Part shown: positions 32,608 through 42,845 of the stretch, in pieces
How positions within the stretch are numbered: the stretch's first letter is position 1
Layout: each line of letters begins with the position of its first letter
DNA from: Persicaria tinctoria
Taxonomy: Eukaryota; Streptophyta; Magnoliopsida; Caryophyllales; Polygonaceae
Reading direction: 5' to 3'
NCBI GenBank assembly: GCA_037127255.1
Contig: JBANSL010000004.1
Coordinates: forward strand, 36,730,467 to 36,794,466
DNA: 64,000 nt
Made by a program: the position numbers and the translations under genes
Notes under the pieces: model-generated
What the model was told of the DNA's origin: nothing
What the model saw: only the letters and a program-made list of their open reading frames with translations
Database searches by the model: none

Positions 32608-32977
32608 CTATATCCTCTTCAACAGATTGCCGCAACGTGAGCATTCACCATCAAATGTATTGGTTAGCCTTTTCTGCTTGGAGACTGCATCTTGAGCAGC
32701 TCGTAAAGCCTCTTTTTTAAGTTCAACATCCTCCGAATCTTCTTCCTTTAGAGCTTCATCAACCATCATTTCTTGTTCATTTTCGCTAGCCCCAGTCAAA
32801 GGCTCGGAGGGTTGAGCACGTACTCGACTTGTTCTGCATAAAATGGCTGAAACGTTCTGTTTGTGACAAAAGAAAATCAAGCCTTTTTTGTTGTCTCTTA
32901 GCCTCATCAAGCTCCTGTTTACGCTTCCTATCTTCAGCATCCTCCTTTTCCTTTCTCTTCCTAATCTCAGCCTGCAA
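32608..32977 (-). pseudogene. INO80: INO80 DBINO-region exon
   Basis: The charged helical sequence (RKRKEKEDAEDRKRKQELDE), then FLLSQTERFSHFMQNKS and ALRAAQDAVSKQKRLTNTFD, is characteristic of the DBINO domain of INO80. Two frames are needed, so at least one frameshift (near 32840) is present. Confidence 0.85.
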
Positions 32978-33424
32978 TTGTTAAATTAAAAGTAAAATAA
33001 AACGAGGCCTGTAAAAATCAAGCAGTGCATATTGCCAAAAATAAGATCTGTGCAGCTTTGTAACATCAAAACCTCGGAATATTATATTGCATGAAAATCT
33101 AAAAACATAGATCTGCTACAAAAAGTAAAGGTTACTGCCATTCTTAAATTCATATCACAACTTATGAAAATTCTTTTGAAATATTAAAGGAAAGACTCAT
33201 AGGTAGTACGCAAATAGAAACCTACAAAGGGAATGGAATGCATTGCCTAAGAAGTTCAGAATGTTAGATCATTTTAACGTGATTCTACTCGAATAAGACA
33301 CTGTATACCTCACGGCAACAGAGGAGAAGAAAAACAAAAATGGATGCATGTGAATGTTTGACAGAAAAGAGAAAATTAAGAGATGTTGCTAACGTGATTC
33401 TAATGGAATAAGACATTGTATACC

Positions 33425-33600
33425 GCAATGCGAATTCTGGGTCCAAAACTACTATCAGACTTCATCATTGTAGCTAATGATCCCAAATCCAGAGTTCCCT
33501 TGAGATAATACTCCTCGATTCGAATATCTGAAAACTGTAGCAAGTTAAGAGATGTTGCAAACTTATCATACGCTGGTGGAATCTGATAGGTGATGCCCTC
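33425..33600 (-). pseudogene. INO80: INO80 N-terminal exon
   Basis: The minus strand reads YQIPPAYDKFATSLNLLQF, then FSDIRIEEYYLKGTLDLGSL, matching the N-terminal region of plant INO80. A GTATAC donor follows at the 3' side. Confidence 0.8.
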
Positions 33601-33639
33601 CCCAACCCAATAAGCAAAATAGATGACGGTGAATGTAAT

Positions 33640-35180
33640 TGCAACAAACTACACAATGCAGAATCAAACATAAATCAACAATTTCCTTTCTCCAGTTAAG
33701 CGAACGAATGCATGGTAAACTATTGCCACTTTATTTTATAACTAAGCAATCAAAAGGAAACTTTCCCTCCAACCCAATGCAACACAAAATTCAAAAAGAA
33801 AATACGAGAATATCCAACACCGCCCTAGAGGTGCAACTGGGTATATGGGAAAAGTAACTGAAAATACTCTAATCTGATTATATGGGAAAAGTAACTGAAA
33901 ATACTCTAATTTTCAGGCAGTTAATTTAGTTGAATGGAGTTATAGGTGTAAGAGCTTCTACCTTAATTCGAAATACTTATTCATATAAGAAGAAAATAAT
34001 TTATCAACGGTAAATACTTATTCAAAGTAACACCAACACACTTTGTAGAGTTTGTAGTTCATTAAATCCATAATAAAACTTAAGTGAAAATTGAAATAGA
34101 GAAGCAATAAGATTTATCAATTACCTTGAAATACTTTCCCTTGCTGCTAGTAAGCCCATCCAACCTCCCATCAATAAGCCTATCACTCCTACATGAACAA
34201 AAAGATACAATAAGTGACTAAAAACCATATATCGTAATCATGAAGGTCATCACTTTCTTTTAATAACACTATATGCACCAAATACCTAACAATGTCATCA
34301 CTTATAACACACAAACAAAATAGGCCCTAACAAAATTGCATCATATATAATTGCATCTTTGAATAACAAAATTCAGCATAAAGTACCACAGACAAACAGC
34401 CGGAGATGCAGAGAAGCTGAGAAGGTACCACAATGAACACCTAGGCCCTTCAAATATGGCCAAACTCCTTATTGAAATTGTTGAAGATGTGAGTTGAGAA
34501 GCTTCCATTTCACCTGCAATACCAAGCTCACCTAAAATCAAAGTTCAATTTCTTTAAAAAAAAACCTAAACATTGTAACATCAAAATATAAAATGCAACA
34601 GACATGAGAAAAAAAAAACCAGAAAATGAATGAATTTGGGGCAAAATTTAGATACCCGTCTCAGAAAGATAAGGAAGAGGTGAGGTGGTGGCGTGTTAGA
34701 AGAGAACTTGGAACACCTATTGCGCGGGCAACAATGAGTGGCGCCCTCAAATATGTGACAACGACGACGAATTAAGCCCTAAATCCAACGAAGATGGAGC
34801 ACCACCGAAAGTAATCAGACGGAGGGACAAACACACAAGAAGAGAAAGCTGACCGTTCATTGAGAATAGGGAGGCCTCGCGAGGAACAACGCCGGCGGAA
34901 ACCAGGCGGAGAAGGAGAAAGACCTGGTTAGGCAGAGGACGTCTATGGTGGCTTGAGATTGGGCGAGGAAGTCGCCATGGAAAAGCTTGCCGACGAGAGA
35001 GACAATAGATCTGGAGAGAAAGAGCTTGCCTCTTATTTGCTTTCAGGGAGAAAGAGGCGAGGCATGGTGTACTGGGTACTGAGGGAGAGACAAGAGATCT
35101 CTCGATAGAGAAGCGGTGGATTTAGGGTTTTATTTTGGTTTGCCGCTTTCATTGTTGCTCAAAATTTCATAATGAAAAAA
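33640..35180 (-). other. Probable INO80 upstream introns and 5' region within CACTA 2
   Basis: No long frame. A GC-rich, purine-rich segment at 34660-35120 followed by AT-rich DNA resembles a 5' untranslated region and promoter side of the captured gene. Not proven. Confidence 0.4.
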
Positions 35181-36412
35181 TTGCCCCTATTTTTATGGCG
35201 TTTTATAAACGTCTTAAAATTTATGGCATTTATAAAACGCCATAAATTACTTTACAAATTTTACAATTGAAAAACATGGCGTTTTATAAACGCCATAGAT
35301 TTTACGGCGTTTGTAAAACGCCATAAATAAATTGCATTCTAAAAAGTTATAACGTTTTTATATTTAAACGCCATAAAATGTATGAAAAACGTCATCAATG
35401 ACTATATTTGTAGTAGTGGTATCTTTACCGCATCACCTTACATGGCCACCGTCGGGCTCACCCCGACCCTAGAAGTTGGGTGACTACTCGCTCTTCATCA
35501 TCAAGAAACTCATCAAATAACAAAAGAAACTAAATTGCATTGAATTAAATAAAAGACAGCTTACAACCGAACAAGCCAAATCCACTCTCGCCTTTCCACT
35601 TTGCTCTCGCCACAAGTTCTCTCTCTCTCCTACTCGTTCTCTCTAGAATTGAATTGGAATAAGATCCCTAAAACTCAGCCCCTAAGGCTTTATTTATAGG
35701 TTTCCAGTCCTTGCTAATCAAGGTAGGAAACTATATCTATATCTAAAATTTCTATCTAATAACATAAAGATAAAACATTATGATAAAGGAAATAATATCT
35801 AAAAGGAAATAAAGCTAATGTGGATAAATCCCTTCCATCTTGATATATCTTCTCTTGATTAGGTAAAATATCTTCTTCCTTTCCTTGCAAGTAATCTATC
35901 TTCTCCATACTCCACTCGATCTCGGACTCGGATTCGGCCACTGGATCGTACTCGACTTCGAACAGAGTTAGTCGATGTCGAGTGGAACTTTTCCTTCTGG
36001 GTTGCACTCGAGCTCGGACACCTTCTGGACTCGACATGTGTACTCGATTTCGAGTAGGTGTACTCGATGTCGAGTAGCTCTGGGCTCCTCGAGTGTCTCT
36101 ACTCGACTCCGGGTGAATTTCTGGCTCCTGGTGTACTCGACTTCGACTAGACGTGGTCGACGTCGAGTGGAGGTGTCAGCTTTCAGTATTCTGGTCTGTT
36201 CTTGAAACGCACTTTCCCGAGTCCTCGTTCGTCGGATTGACGCATATGACCATGCGCTGGAAAGCTATTTTCGAGGGCTACAACTTTCATGAAGACATCA
36301 AAGCTTGATTTAGAATTATGAATTGTGAAAAATGGCGTTTTCTCTAGTTACACCATCCTTAGCTTCTTCATGACTTCCCTTTAAGCTCCAAAGTGCGTCC
36401 GATTTCTGCGAA

Positions 36413-37060
36413 TTATAACAAAAACTTGTGTAGACCTCCATATATTGAAAATAAACATAAACTGCATGAATTATGTATTATTCTAACCCAAATGTATGAA
36501 ATGCATGTAGAAAACGATATAAAAGTAGGTATTAAACATGGCAGATTAGGCTCCCAACAGAACTCTCCTAGCCTCTCTGGTTGCTCTCCCCTACCATCAG
36601 TTCTGTAAATTCTCCTCAGGTGGTCAGCTACGAAATTCTCTTCTCCCTTCTTATCTCTGATTTCCAAATTGAATTCCATCAGAAGTAAAATCCATGAAAT
36701 CAATCAAGGCTTTGCGTCCTTCGTTGTCATCATATAGCGGAGTGCCGCATGATCACTATAAACCACTACCTTGGCACCCAATAAATAAGAACGAAACTTC
36801 TATAAAGAAAAAACCACAGCTAGCAACTCTTTCACAGTAGTAGTGTAATTCCGCTGAGCCATATTCAACATCATCGAAGCATAGTAGATCACATGAGATG
36901 CTTTCTCAACTCTTTGCCCCAAAACAACCCCGACAGCAAAATCACTAAAATCACACATCAACTCAAAAGGCAAAGTCCAAATAGGAGCCTGAATAATATG
37001 TGTTGATGTCAACTGATCTCTCAACTCATGAAAAGCCTTCTTACAATTATCATCAAACAC
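36413..37060 (-). pseudogene. RNase H region of element X
   Basis: From the RT side the minus strand reads CKKAFHELRDQLTSTHIIQ, then FELMCDFSDFAVGVVLGQR (RNase H Asp) and HVIYYASMMLNMAQRNYTTT, then after a stop FNLEIRDKKGEENFVADHL. This is the Ty3 RT connection and RNase H. Bases 36413-36559 of the last frame belong to the B LTR, not X; the true X sequence ends at 36564 and continues at 11729. Confidence 0.8.
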
Positions 37061-37092
37061 AAATGAAACATATTTCTTATGGAGTTCACATT

Positions 37093-37104
37093 GGGGGGGG
37101 GGGG
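37093..37104. repeat. Poly-G tract
   Basis: Twelve consecutive G in the X pol gene. The length is unreliable in many sequencing methods. Confidence 0.9.
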
Positions 37105-37108
37105 TATT

Positions 37109-37876
37109 TTAGAAAAAATCCTTAATAAACCTCCTATAAAATCCTGCATCGTTTAAGAAAGAACGAATCTCACGCACATTATTAAGATAAGGTAAAGACT
37201 GAATCAAATCTATCTTAGCTTTATCTACCTCAATGGCTTTCTTGGACACAATGTGACCAAGAACAACTCCTTGTTGAACTATAAAATTGCACGTCTCAGA
37301 TTTTAAGACCAAATTGGGTTTAACACATATCTTCAGCACTAGTGACAAATGATGCAGACAATAATCAAAATCATTCCCATGTACAGTGAAATCATCCATA
37401 AACACTTCAATGAAATGCTCAACATACTCGGAAAATATACTAATCATGCATCTTTGAAATGTACCAGGCGCATTGCATAATCCAAAAAGCATCCTACTAT
37501 AAGCAAAAGTACCAAAAGGACATGTAAAAGTAGTTTTCTCATGGTCCTCGGGGGCAATAGGAATTTGAAAGTGTCCAGAATAACCATCCAAAAAGCAATA
37601 ATAGAACCGGTCAGCAAGGTGCTTAAACATTTGATCAATAGAAGGCAAAGGAAAGTGGTCCTTACATGTTGTAGCATTTAGTTTGCGATAGTCAATGCAA
37701 ACTCTCCAACAAGTTTGTACCCTCATAGGTACCATCTCACCTTCCTGGTTCTCAGAGACTGTGATACCTCCCTTTTTAGGGACTACTTGTGTCGGACTTA
37801 CCCATTGAATATCAGAAATAAGATAAATTATACATGCTTGAAGAAGCTTTAAGACTTCCTTTTTTACGGCCTCCAT
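37109..37876 (-). CDS. Reverse transcriptase of element X
   Basis: An open frame of 255 codons. RT motifs in order: WVSPTQVVPKKGG (residues 25-37), CIDYRKLNATTCKDHFPLP (60-78), FLDGYSGHFQI (96-106), FGLCNAPGTFQRCM (131-144) and the catalytic box FMDD at 159-162 (Phe instead of Tyr, as in Athila relatives). It continues to LGHIVSKKAIEVDKAKI and FLNDAGFYRRFIKDF. It would copy the element RNA to DNA. A tract of twelve G at 37093-37104 interrupts the link to RNase H and may be a sequencing or slippage artefact. Confidence 0.88.
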   Translation of the reverse strand: MEAVKKEVLKLLQACIIYLISDIQWVSPTQVVPKKGGITVSENQEGEMVPMRVQTCWRVCIDYRKLNATTCKDHFPLPSIDQMFKHLADRFYYCFLDGYSGHFQIPIAPEDHEKTTFTCPFGTFAYSRMLFGLCNAPGTFQRCMISIFSEYVEHFIEVFMDDFTVHGNDFDYCLHHLSLVLKICVKPNLVLKSETCNFIVQQGVVLGHIVSKKAIEVDKAKIDLIQSLPYLNNVREIRSFLNDAGFYRRFIKDFF

Positions 37877-38246
37877 TATCGGGGGATTCAGCCGTCCTGA
37901 GGTTGTCTTATCGGCTTTGAATCGTCCTCCATAAGTATATGATGCATATACAACGTCGGGATGATTCCTTTTATATCAGCAATGGTCCATCCCAGGGTAG
38001 TGCGATGTTCCCTGAGGACATCCAATGCCGAGGGAGGGGTTTCAATTCAACTTCAGGCACCTGAAAGATGGACGGAAGAATTTTATCACAAGAAGAATTC
38101 AAGGGTTCAGTTTTATAGCAAGGGGACCAATTCCCTGAATTTCCATCCATAGCAACAGACAATTCATGTAGGTTGTTAGGCAAAGCATAATCACGAGATA
38201 ATTCCCCTAAGGGGATTCCAAACCTGTAGCTAGTAATAACGATCAA
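37877..38246 (-). pseudogene. Protease-to-RT linker of element X
   Basis: Holds VPEVELKPLPRHW and other pieces of the conserved linker before RT, broken by frameshifts. Nothing else is recognised. Confidence 0.6.
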
Positions 38247-38850
38247 TACTCATGAGATCTTTAGTGAAAATACCAACAACATCAACCAAATTGAAAGAGT
38301 ATGCAGCAGATTTCCCATCAGGGATAAAATATTCAGCCTTTTTCCCATCAACTTCCACAGTTAAAGACCCAGCAAAACAATCAATTTTCACTTTAGCAAT
38401 ACGCAAGAAGGGTCTACCTAGTATGATGGGTATCTCATGTATACCAAGGCCCACATCGATCACATAAAAATCAGCAGGGAAAATCAAATCATCAACCATA
38501 ATCAACATATCTTCAACTACCCCCCTAGAGTGGAGTTGAGAGCAATGAACAAGCTATATAACAACCCTAGTTTCATTTAGAGGCCCTTTTCCCAACTCAT
38601 CATATAATTTGTACGAAATCACATTAATAGATGCACCAAGATCAAGCATGGAAGTTTCAAATTTAACTTCACCAATCGTACAAAGAAGAGTAAACATACC
38701 TGGGTCTCCGCACTTTTTCAGGCAATCGCTTTTGAAAAACCAATGATAAATTTTCTTGTTGTTCCTTAACTTCTTTTTATTTCTCCCGTTGTGTTCGTTT
38801 GGTTGTTCACACTTCCCGGAGGAATTTGGCATAACAAGGAACAGTTTCAA
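38230..38850 (-). pseudogene. Aspartic protease of element X
   Basis: Two frames. 38554-38850 contains the active site in MLDLGASINVISYKLYDEL. 38230-38508 contains IPIILGRPFLRIAKVKIDC. A stop or frameshift near 38550 separates them. The motif layout matches the proteases of A and B (DLGAS, ILGRPFL) but the sequence is clearly more distant. Confidence 0.8.
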
Positions 38851-38909
38851 CTAGATTAAGAAGATGAATGTTTACCTGGCACTTAGTGAAAGTGTCGAAT
38901 ACCTTATTC

Positions 38910-40037
38910 TCAATTTTCCCACATACGATCAAGTTTTAAGGAATGAGAAAAAGGTGGTGCAGGTCTTAAAACCTTAGAAGACCACTCATTGGATAATTTC
39001 CTTGGGGATTCAACAACGTCAAAAATTGGTTCCATCACCGGAGTGGGTGACGGGTGTCGTGGTGAGGGGCGGCTGGCGCCGTCATTACAGTGAGCTTCCA
39101 TCTCATTTTTCTCTTCTTCTCCCACATCAATGACCTTCTTAGGCCTCTCTTCAATATTCCTTGTGGGCACATTCACTTGTTTACCTCCTCTAAGGATCAT
39201 GGTGCTCATATTCTCCTTCGGATTCATTACCATTTTTTATGGCAACTTCCCCGAATCTTTCGCTTTCAATTCTCCAATCTTCTTAACCATTTGACTCCAC
39301 ATCTTCTCTTGAACACTCATCTTATCCAACAACAATCTCAATGTTTCATCTCTAGGTGAATTATCTTGAGAGGACTCTTGAGGTAATTCAGAGATAGAGC
39401 TCCATATAGCATTGGCCTCTTCAATCCCATCCTTTATATCTCTGAGTGGTGGTTGCAACTGAGATATTTGAGAAGCCATGTTCTTTTCAATCTCTGTCAA
39501 CTTAATAACTTCTTCCTTGCAACCCCTTTCAGAGTTATCCAGACTATGAATTTCCTCGATTCCTTGAGACTTTCTGTATTGCTGAGAAGCATTGGCTAAC
39601 CCATCAAAGATTTTCATAACCTTTTCAGGTCTCTTGTCTAGAATATCCCCTCCACTAGTAGCATTGATGAGGGTGCGCTCATGATCAAGTAGCCCTTCAT
39701 AAAGATAGAGGATCAAATCCTCCTCATCTATACCATGCCGAGGACAACTTGCCTTGAGTTTATTAAATCTCACAATGTAGTCATATTGACTCTTCTTAGA
39801 GGAGTGCTTTATGCTTGTCAATTGCTTCTTTAGTTTTCTCAAACGCGTAGCAGGGAAGTATTTTTGCAGAAAAGCCTTCTTCAGGCCTAACCATGTAGTG
39901 ATGCTTCCTATCAGCAAGTAGTGAAGCCAATCGCTTGTTGTGTCTTTCGGGGTAAACGGAAACAGTCTCAGCATAAGTTGATCATTAGTAAATCCTTGAG
40001 GTCTGATTCTGTCACAAACACTAATAAACTCCAACAC
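38910..40037 (-). pseudogene. gag of element X, 5' truncated
   Basis: The frame at 39237-40037 begins inside the gag core (LEFISVCDRIRPQG, then LRLFPFTPKDTTSDWLHYL, GSITTWLGLKKAFLQKYFP). A helical region follows, and 38910-39233 continues with a Pro-rich linker. The usual N-terminal hundred or so residues and the 5' LTR are missing; the break at about 40037 abuts a short insertion. Confidence 0.8.
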
Positions 40038-40169
40038 AGTTTAGCGCTTGTTTTATCTTTAAAACGATAATTTTTTATTAACAGAGGGAGTATTAGGTTA
40101 AAATAATTTCAAACTTATTACTTAAATTATGGTCTCCCTATATACATCGTAAATCTGCAGTTTAGCGCT
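40037..40169. repeat. Short insertion flanked by CAGTTTAGCGCT
   Basis: A 12-bp direct repeat (40037-40048 and 40158-40169) encloses about 109 bp that includes GAGGGAGTAT, a sequence like a Stowaway MITE end. It could be a small MITE with an unusually long duplication, or part of the end of Mutator-like element Z. Confidence 0.35.
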
Positions 40170-40179
40170 ACTAATAGAA

Positions 40180-40330
40180 CATCAGATATAACGTTGCAGC
40201 AACGTTGAATGTGACTTTGCTATAACGTTGAAGCCAACGTTGTAATGTGACATACACAACATTGTGAATTGGAGGACAACGGGGCAGGTCGGGCAATTTA
40301 CAACGTCAAATCAGATGTTGTAAAGTGGGT
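40180..40330. repeat. Left subterminal repeats of Z
   Basis: Alternating direct and inverted copies of AACGTTG and TACAACGTC / GATGTTGTA. They resume after element E at 47090-47130. Confidence 0.6.
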
Positions 40331-40337
40331 CTGGTCG

Positions 40338-41188
40338 GGATGTGATCAAATTACCATATGAGCATGAGTCACACAAAATCTCAATTGAGAAAACAGCTTG
40401 GCGATACATCGGTATTTGGGATCCACCGGACTATATAAAATCCCGATTGAAGCCTATGAACACTTGTTGGAAAGCTATTTTAAGTGGCGACAGCTTCCAT
40501 GAAGAAACCTTTTGCCAAATCAGCCTTAAAGATGACCGAAATTGTTGTTCTCTACAACAGTATGAAGTCTGACAGCTTGCTGAAAATGTGTTTATTGAAG
40601 ACGGAACACATTCAATGAAACCGAATAAATTCGTGCAATCAAGATGCATATTTTAATATGTATTGATGGTCTTGAAGGTTGTCGACTCTTCACCTTTCCG
40701 CCCCTTGGTTTCCCACCTCATTTTCCATCATTTCGAGGGACCTTTTATATTATCCACTCAATAAGTGTTTTAACTACCTTTGGCCTTTCATTTAGTATTA
40801 TTTTTCCTTTATAAAGAGCTTGTATGCTCACTTAGAAATCAGATTGGAGATTAATGAAAAGTGTGTTTCCTTTGAATCAAGATGATTCTAAATTGTTGTC
40901 GGTGAGATGCCTTCAACGTCCTCTGAGGTGAGATGCCAAAGAGAAACCCGTTTGTTGAATCATTACCGTTGAGATGCTTGTGATTGATTCCCAAAAAAAG
41001 ACTCAATCATTCGAAAGTGAGATTCCGACGTTTGAGAGAGTCAGTTTTGTAGATCTTGTGGTGAGATGCTCCAACATCTAGCAATCAATATCATTGTCTT
41101 TTATTTCCTATAAATCCCCAAAAATCACCCCACAAAAAGAGTGTTCGAAAGTTCGAGGCTTGGTCAATTGGTCTTTTGGGTTTCATCA
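40338..41188 (+). repeat. 5' LTR of element E
   Basis: Contains five or so spaced copies of GGTGAGATGC (40901, 40927, 40968 variant, 41060), a TATAAAGAG promoter-like sequence near 40811, and the TTGGAAAGCT block (about 40460-40510) shared with other LTRs here. Confidence 0.9.
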
Positions 41189-41190
41189 AG

Positions 41191-41202
41191 TGGTATCAGA
41201 GC
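41191..41202 (+). other. Primer binding site, initiator tRNA-Met type, element E
   Basis: TGGTATCAGAGC two bases after the LTR, the standard plant LTR-element primer site. Confidence 0.92.
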
Positions 41203-42079
41203 TAATCGACTCGAGTCTCTCGATCCTTTCCTCTTTGATTTATTTGTTATTTTCTGAAATGTCCAGAAGATCAAGATTTGAGCCATTGTCTAATTTTTTT
41301 TTGATTTTAAAGGTTAATTGTATTAAAATAAACGAGTAGAATATTTACATGATAGGAGGGATAGCCTTACCCGTAGGCTATAAGGCTTTAAACCAAAATC
41401 ATGGAATCAACATAAGTTGTTCCAATCTATGTGGTGTGTTGAACACTAGGTTCAGTGCAACTCCTGTTTCTTCAAGCCAAAGCTATCGGAGGTCGGACCC
41501 ACACCCTAAAGTTGTGTAAGTATAATTCTCCCTTCGGCTCGACCATCAAGAGAATTACACTCATCCAACTCTAGCACACCAAGGACCCAAAATGGAGATC
41601 TAATGTAGCTATTACAAGATAGCGGAGGCTACACAACTACACATTAGCCAAATAATTCAAAGGCATGGCAAAAAGGAAATGGCCTATTAAATACATTATG
41701 TAGTGCCCTAGTAGTTGTCATTGGAAGCTCCTAGTTTCTCAATCATTCCCATTTCCAGCGTGGAGTTCTTCGTTATGCTGGATATAGTCTTGTGTCAAAG
41801 TTATTGAGGACGAGAAATGTAGGGAGAAATCATGTTGCAAGATGTTGTGAGCTGAATCTGCCATGTTTTACAGTAACTTTTATATCGATTTCTGTATACA
41901 TTGTATTCATTTGGGCTTAGATAGTACAGAACCTATGTAGTTTATGTTTATTTGCCAAATTATGGAATCTACACCAGTTTCTATTTAATTCGCAGAAATC
42001 GAGGCGTTTTACAGCAATTCTACAGAAGGTCGGAAAAGCTCGGAAAACCACTACAGAAGTCCAAGGTCAAAGCAGCGGA

Positions 42080-42600
42080 ACCAATCTGAGAGTCAAGGCT
42101 ACTCGATCTCGAGTAGGCCTTACTCGACATAGACGAGCCTGTCCGAGCAACCTTGGTCGAGCAGAGCCTGATCGAGCAAGCCAGACCAACCCGGCTCCGG
42201 ACCCTACTCGATCTCGAGGACCACTGGTCGAGATCGACGAAGCCTCAGCGCCACGCCCGGGGTTGACGAGAAGAAGAGCTGGTCGACGAAGCCGAGGACG
42301 ACCAGGCGACAATCGCTGCCAGTGACTCAACTCGCTGCAGCGGACCGCTCGCTGCCGCGGAAAAACTCGTTGCCAGCGGAAGAGGCAACTCGTGGAAGCG
42401 GAAAGGAAGGACACCGCTCTAGTTGATCTCGAGGACCCTTTGTCGAGGTCGACGACGCCCAGTGAGCCAAGTCCGAGCCACATCGAGCAGATCTAGCCGA
42501 GGAAGTCCAGTCGACGAACCACCCTACTCGAGGTCGACGAGCCGTGGTCGAGGTCGAGTAGAGCCGTTTCCAGAAACTTCTCGACGAGACCTGTCCGAGT
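42080..42600. repeat. TCGA array in D
   Basis: The array is shorter and more degraded than in A, with non-array GC-rich DNA in the middle (42280-42420: CTCGCTGC-type repeats). A second small array lies at 43480-43650. Confidence 0.75.
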
Positions 42601-42837
42601 AGAATTGAGATTCCTTGGGCGCGAAGGAGTCGATTTGGCCGAAATTCTACCCGATTCCATCAAGTTCTATCATCAAGGAGACAAGATCTATCAAGACATG
42701 AAGATTTACCTATTTGGTTTTATCTTTTCCTTTTAGATTTATTTCCATAAAACAATTTATTTATCCTTTCAAGCTTTAGATATAATTTTAGATAGAGATA
42801 GATATCTTCTTTCCTAGAATAGCTAGGGAATGAAGCC

Positions 42838-42845
42838 TATAAATA
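42838..42845 (+). promoter_or_regulatory. LTR TATA box in D
   Basis: TATAAATA followed by CCCTAGGG, the same arrangement as in A. Confidence 0.6.

Larger units (their letters stand above)
31633..35418. mobile_element. CACTA element 2 carrying INO80 exons
   Basis: 3786 bp, beginning CACTAGTACA and ending TGTAGTAGTG, with duplication GTA at 31630-31632 and 35419-35421. The empty site is in the other B LTR near 12430. Both ends have palindromic subterminal repeats of the form ATGGCGTTTT ... AACGCCAT (31660-31870 and 35195-35400). No transposase is visible. The interior contains exons and introns of an INO80-like gene on the minus strand. Confidence 0.92.
11730..36559 (-). mobile_element. Element B: non-autonomous Ty3 element, relative of A, broken by three insertions
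   Basis: LTRs at 11730-13602 and 30909-36559 start TGTTGTTGC and end CAACA, with a perfect GAACT duplication at 11725-11729 and 36560-36564. The gene order matches A: gag, linker, protease, TCGA-repeat ORF, GPF-type domain, noncoding tail with two hairpins, and no RT or integrase core. The motif is TCGACGTCGA instead of A's TCGAGATCGA. It is interrupted by element C in gag, by a Mutator-like element in the tail and by a CACTA element in the 5' LTR. Without them it would be about 8.8 kb. Confidence 0.9.
30909..36559 (-). repeat. 5' LTR of element B, interrupted by a CACTA element
   Basis: Parts 30909-31632 and 35422-36559 rebuild an LTR of about 1.86 kb. They contain TCGACGTCGA arrays (31088-31262 and 35910-36178), TATAAATA on the minus strand at 35691-35698, and the shared block at about 36230-36299. 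Confidence 0.9.
1..40037 (-). mobile_element. Element X: autonomous-type Athila/Tat-like Ty3 retrotransposon, split and decayed
   Basis: On the minus strand, gag, protease, RT, RNase H, integrase and a 3' noncoding tail appear in Ty3 order. They survive in three blocks: 36565-40037, 10899-11729 and 1-1632. Removing element A (duplication GGCGG) and element B (duplication GAACT) rejoins the blocks. At the A site the integrase frame continues into the conserved HPQTN motif; at the B site the RNase H to integrase linker stays open. The DLGAS protease site and FMDD RT box are usual for Athila/Tat relatives. Neither LTR is in the window: the left end runs off the edge and gag is cut near 40037. 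Internal stops and frameshifts make this copy inactive. Confidence 0.85.

Noticed and set aside
31935..33600. A functional INO80 gene
   Set aside because: Most of the ATPase and the entire helicase C-lobe are missing, one exon is duplicated, and the pieces lie within transposon ends.
37093..37104. Poly-G tract as a biological signal
   Set aside because: Located within a pol gene where related elements have none; more likely slippage or sequencing error.
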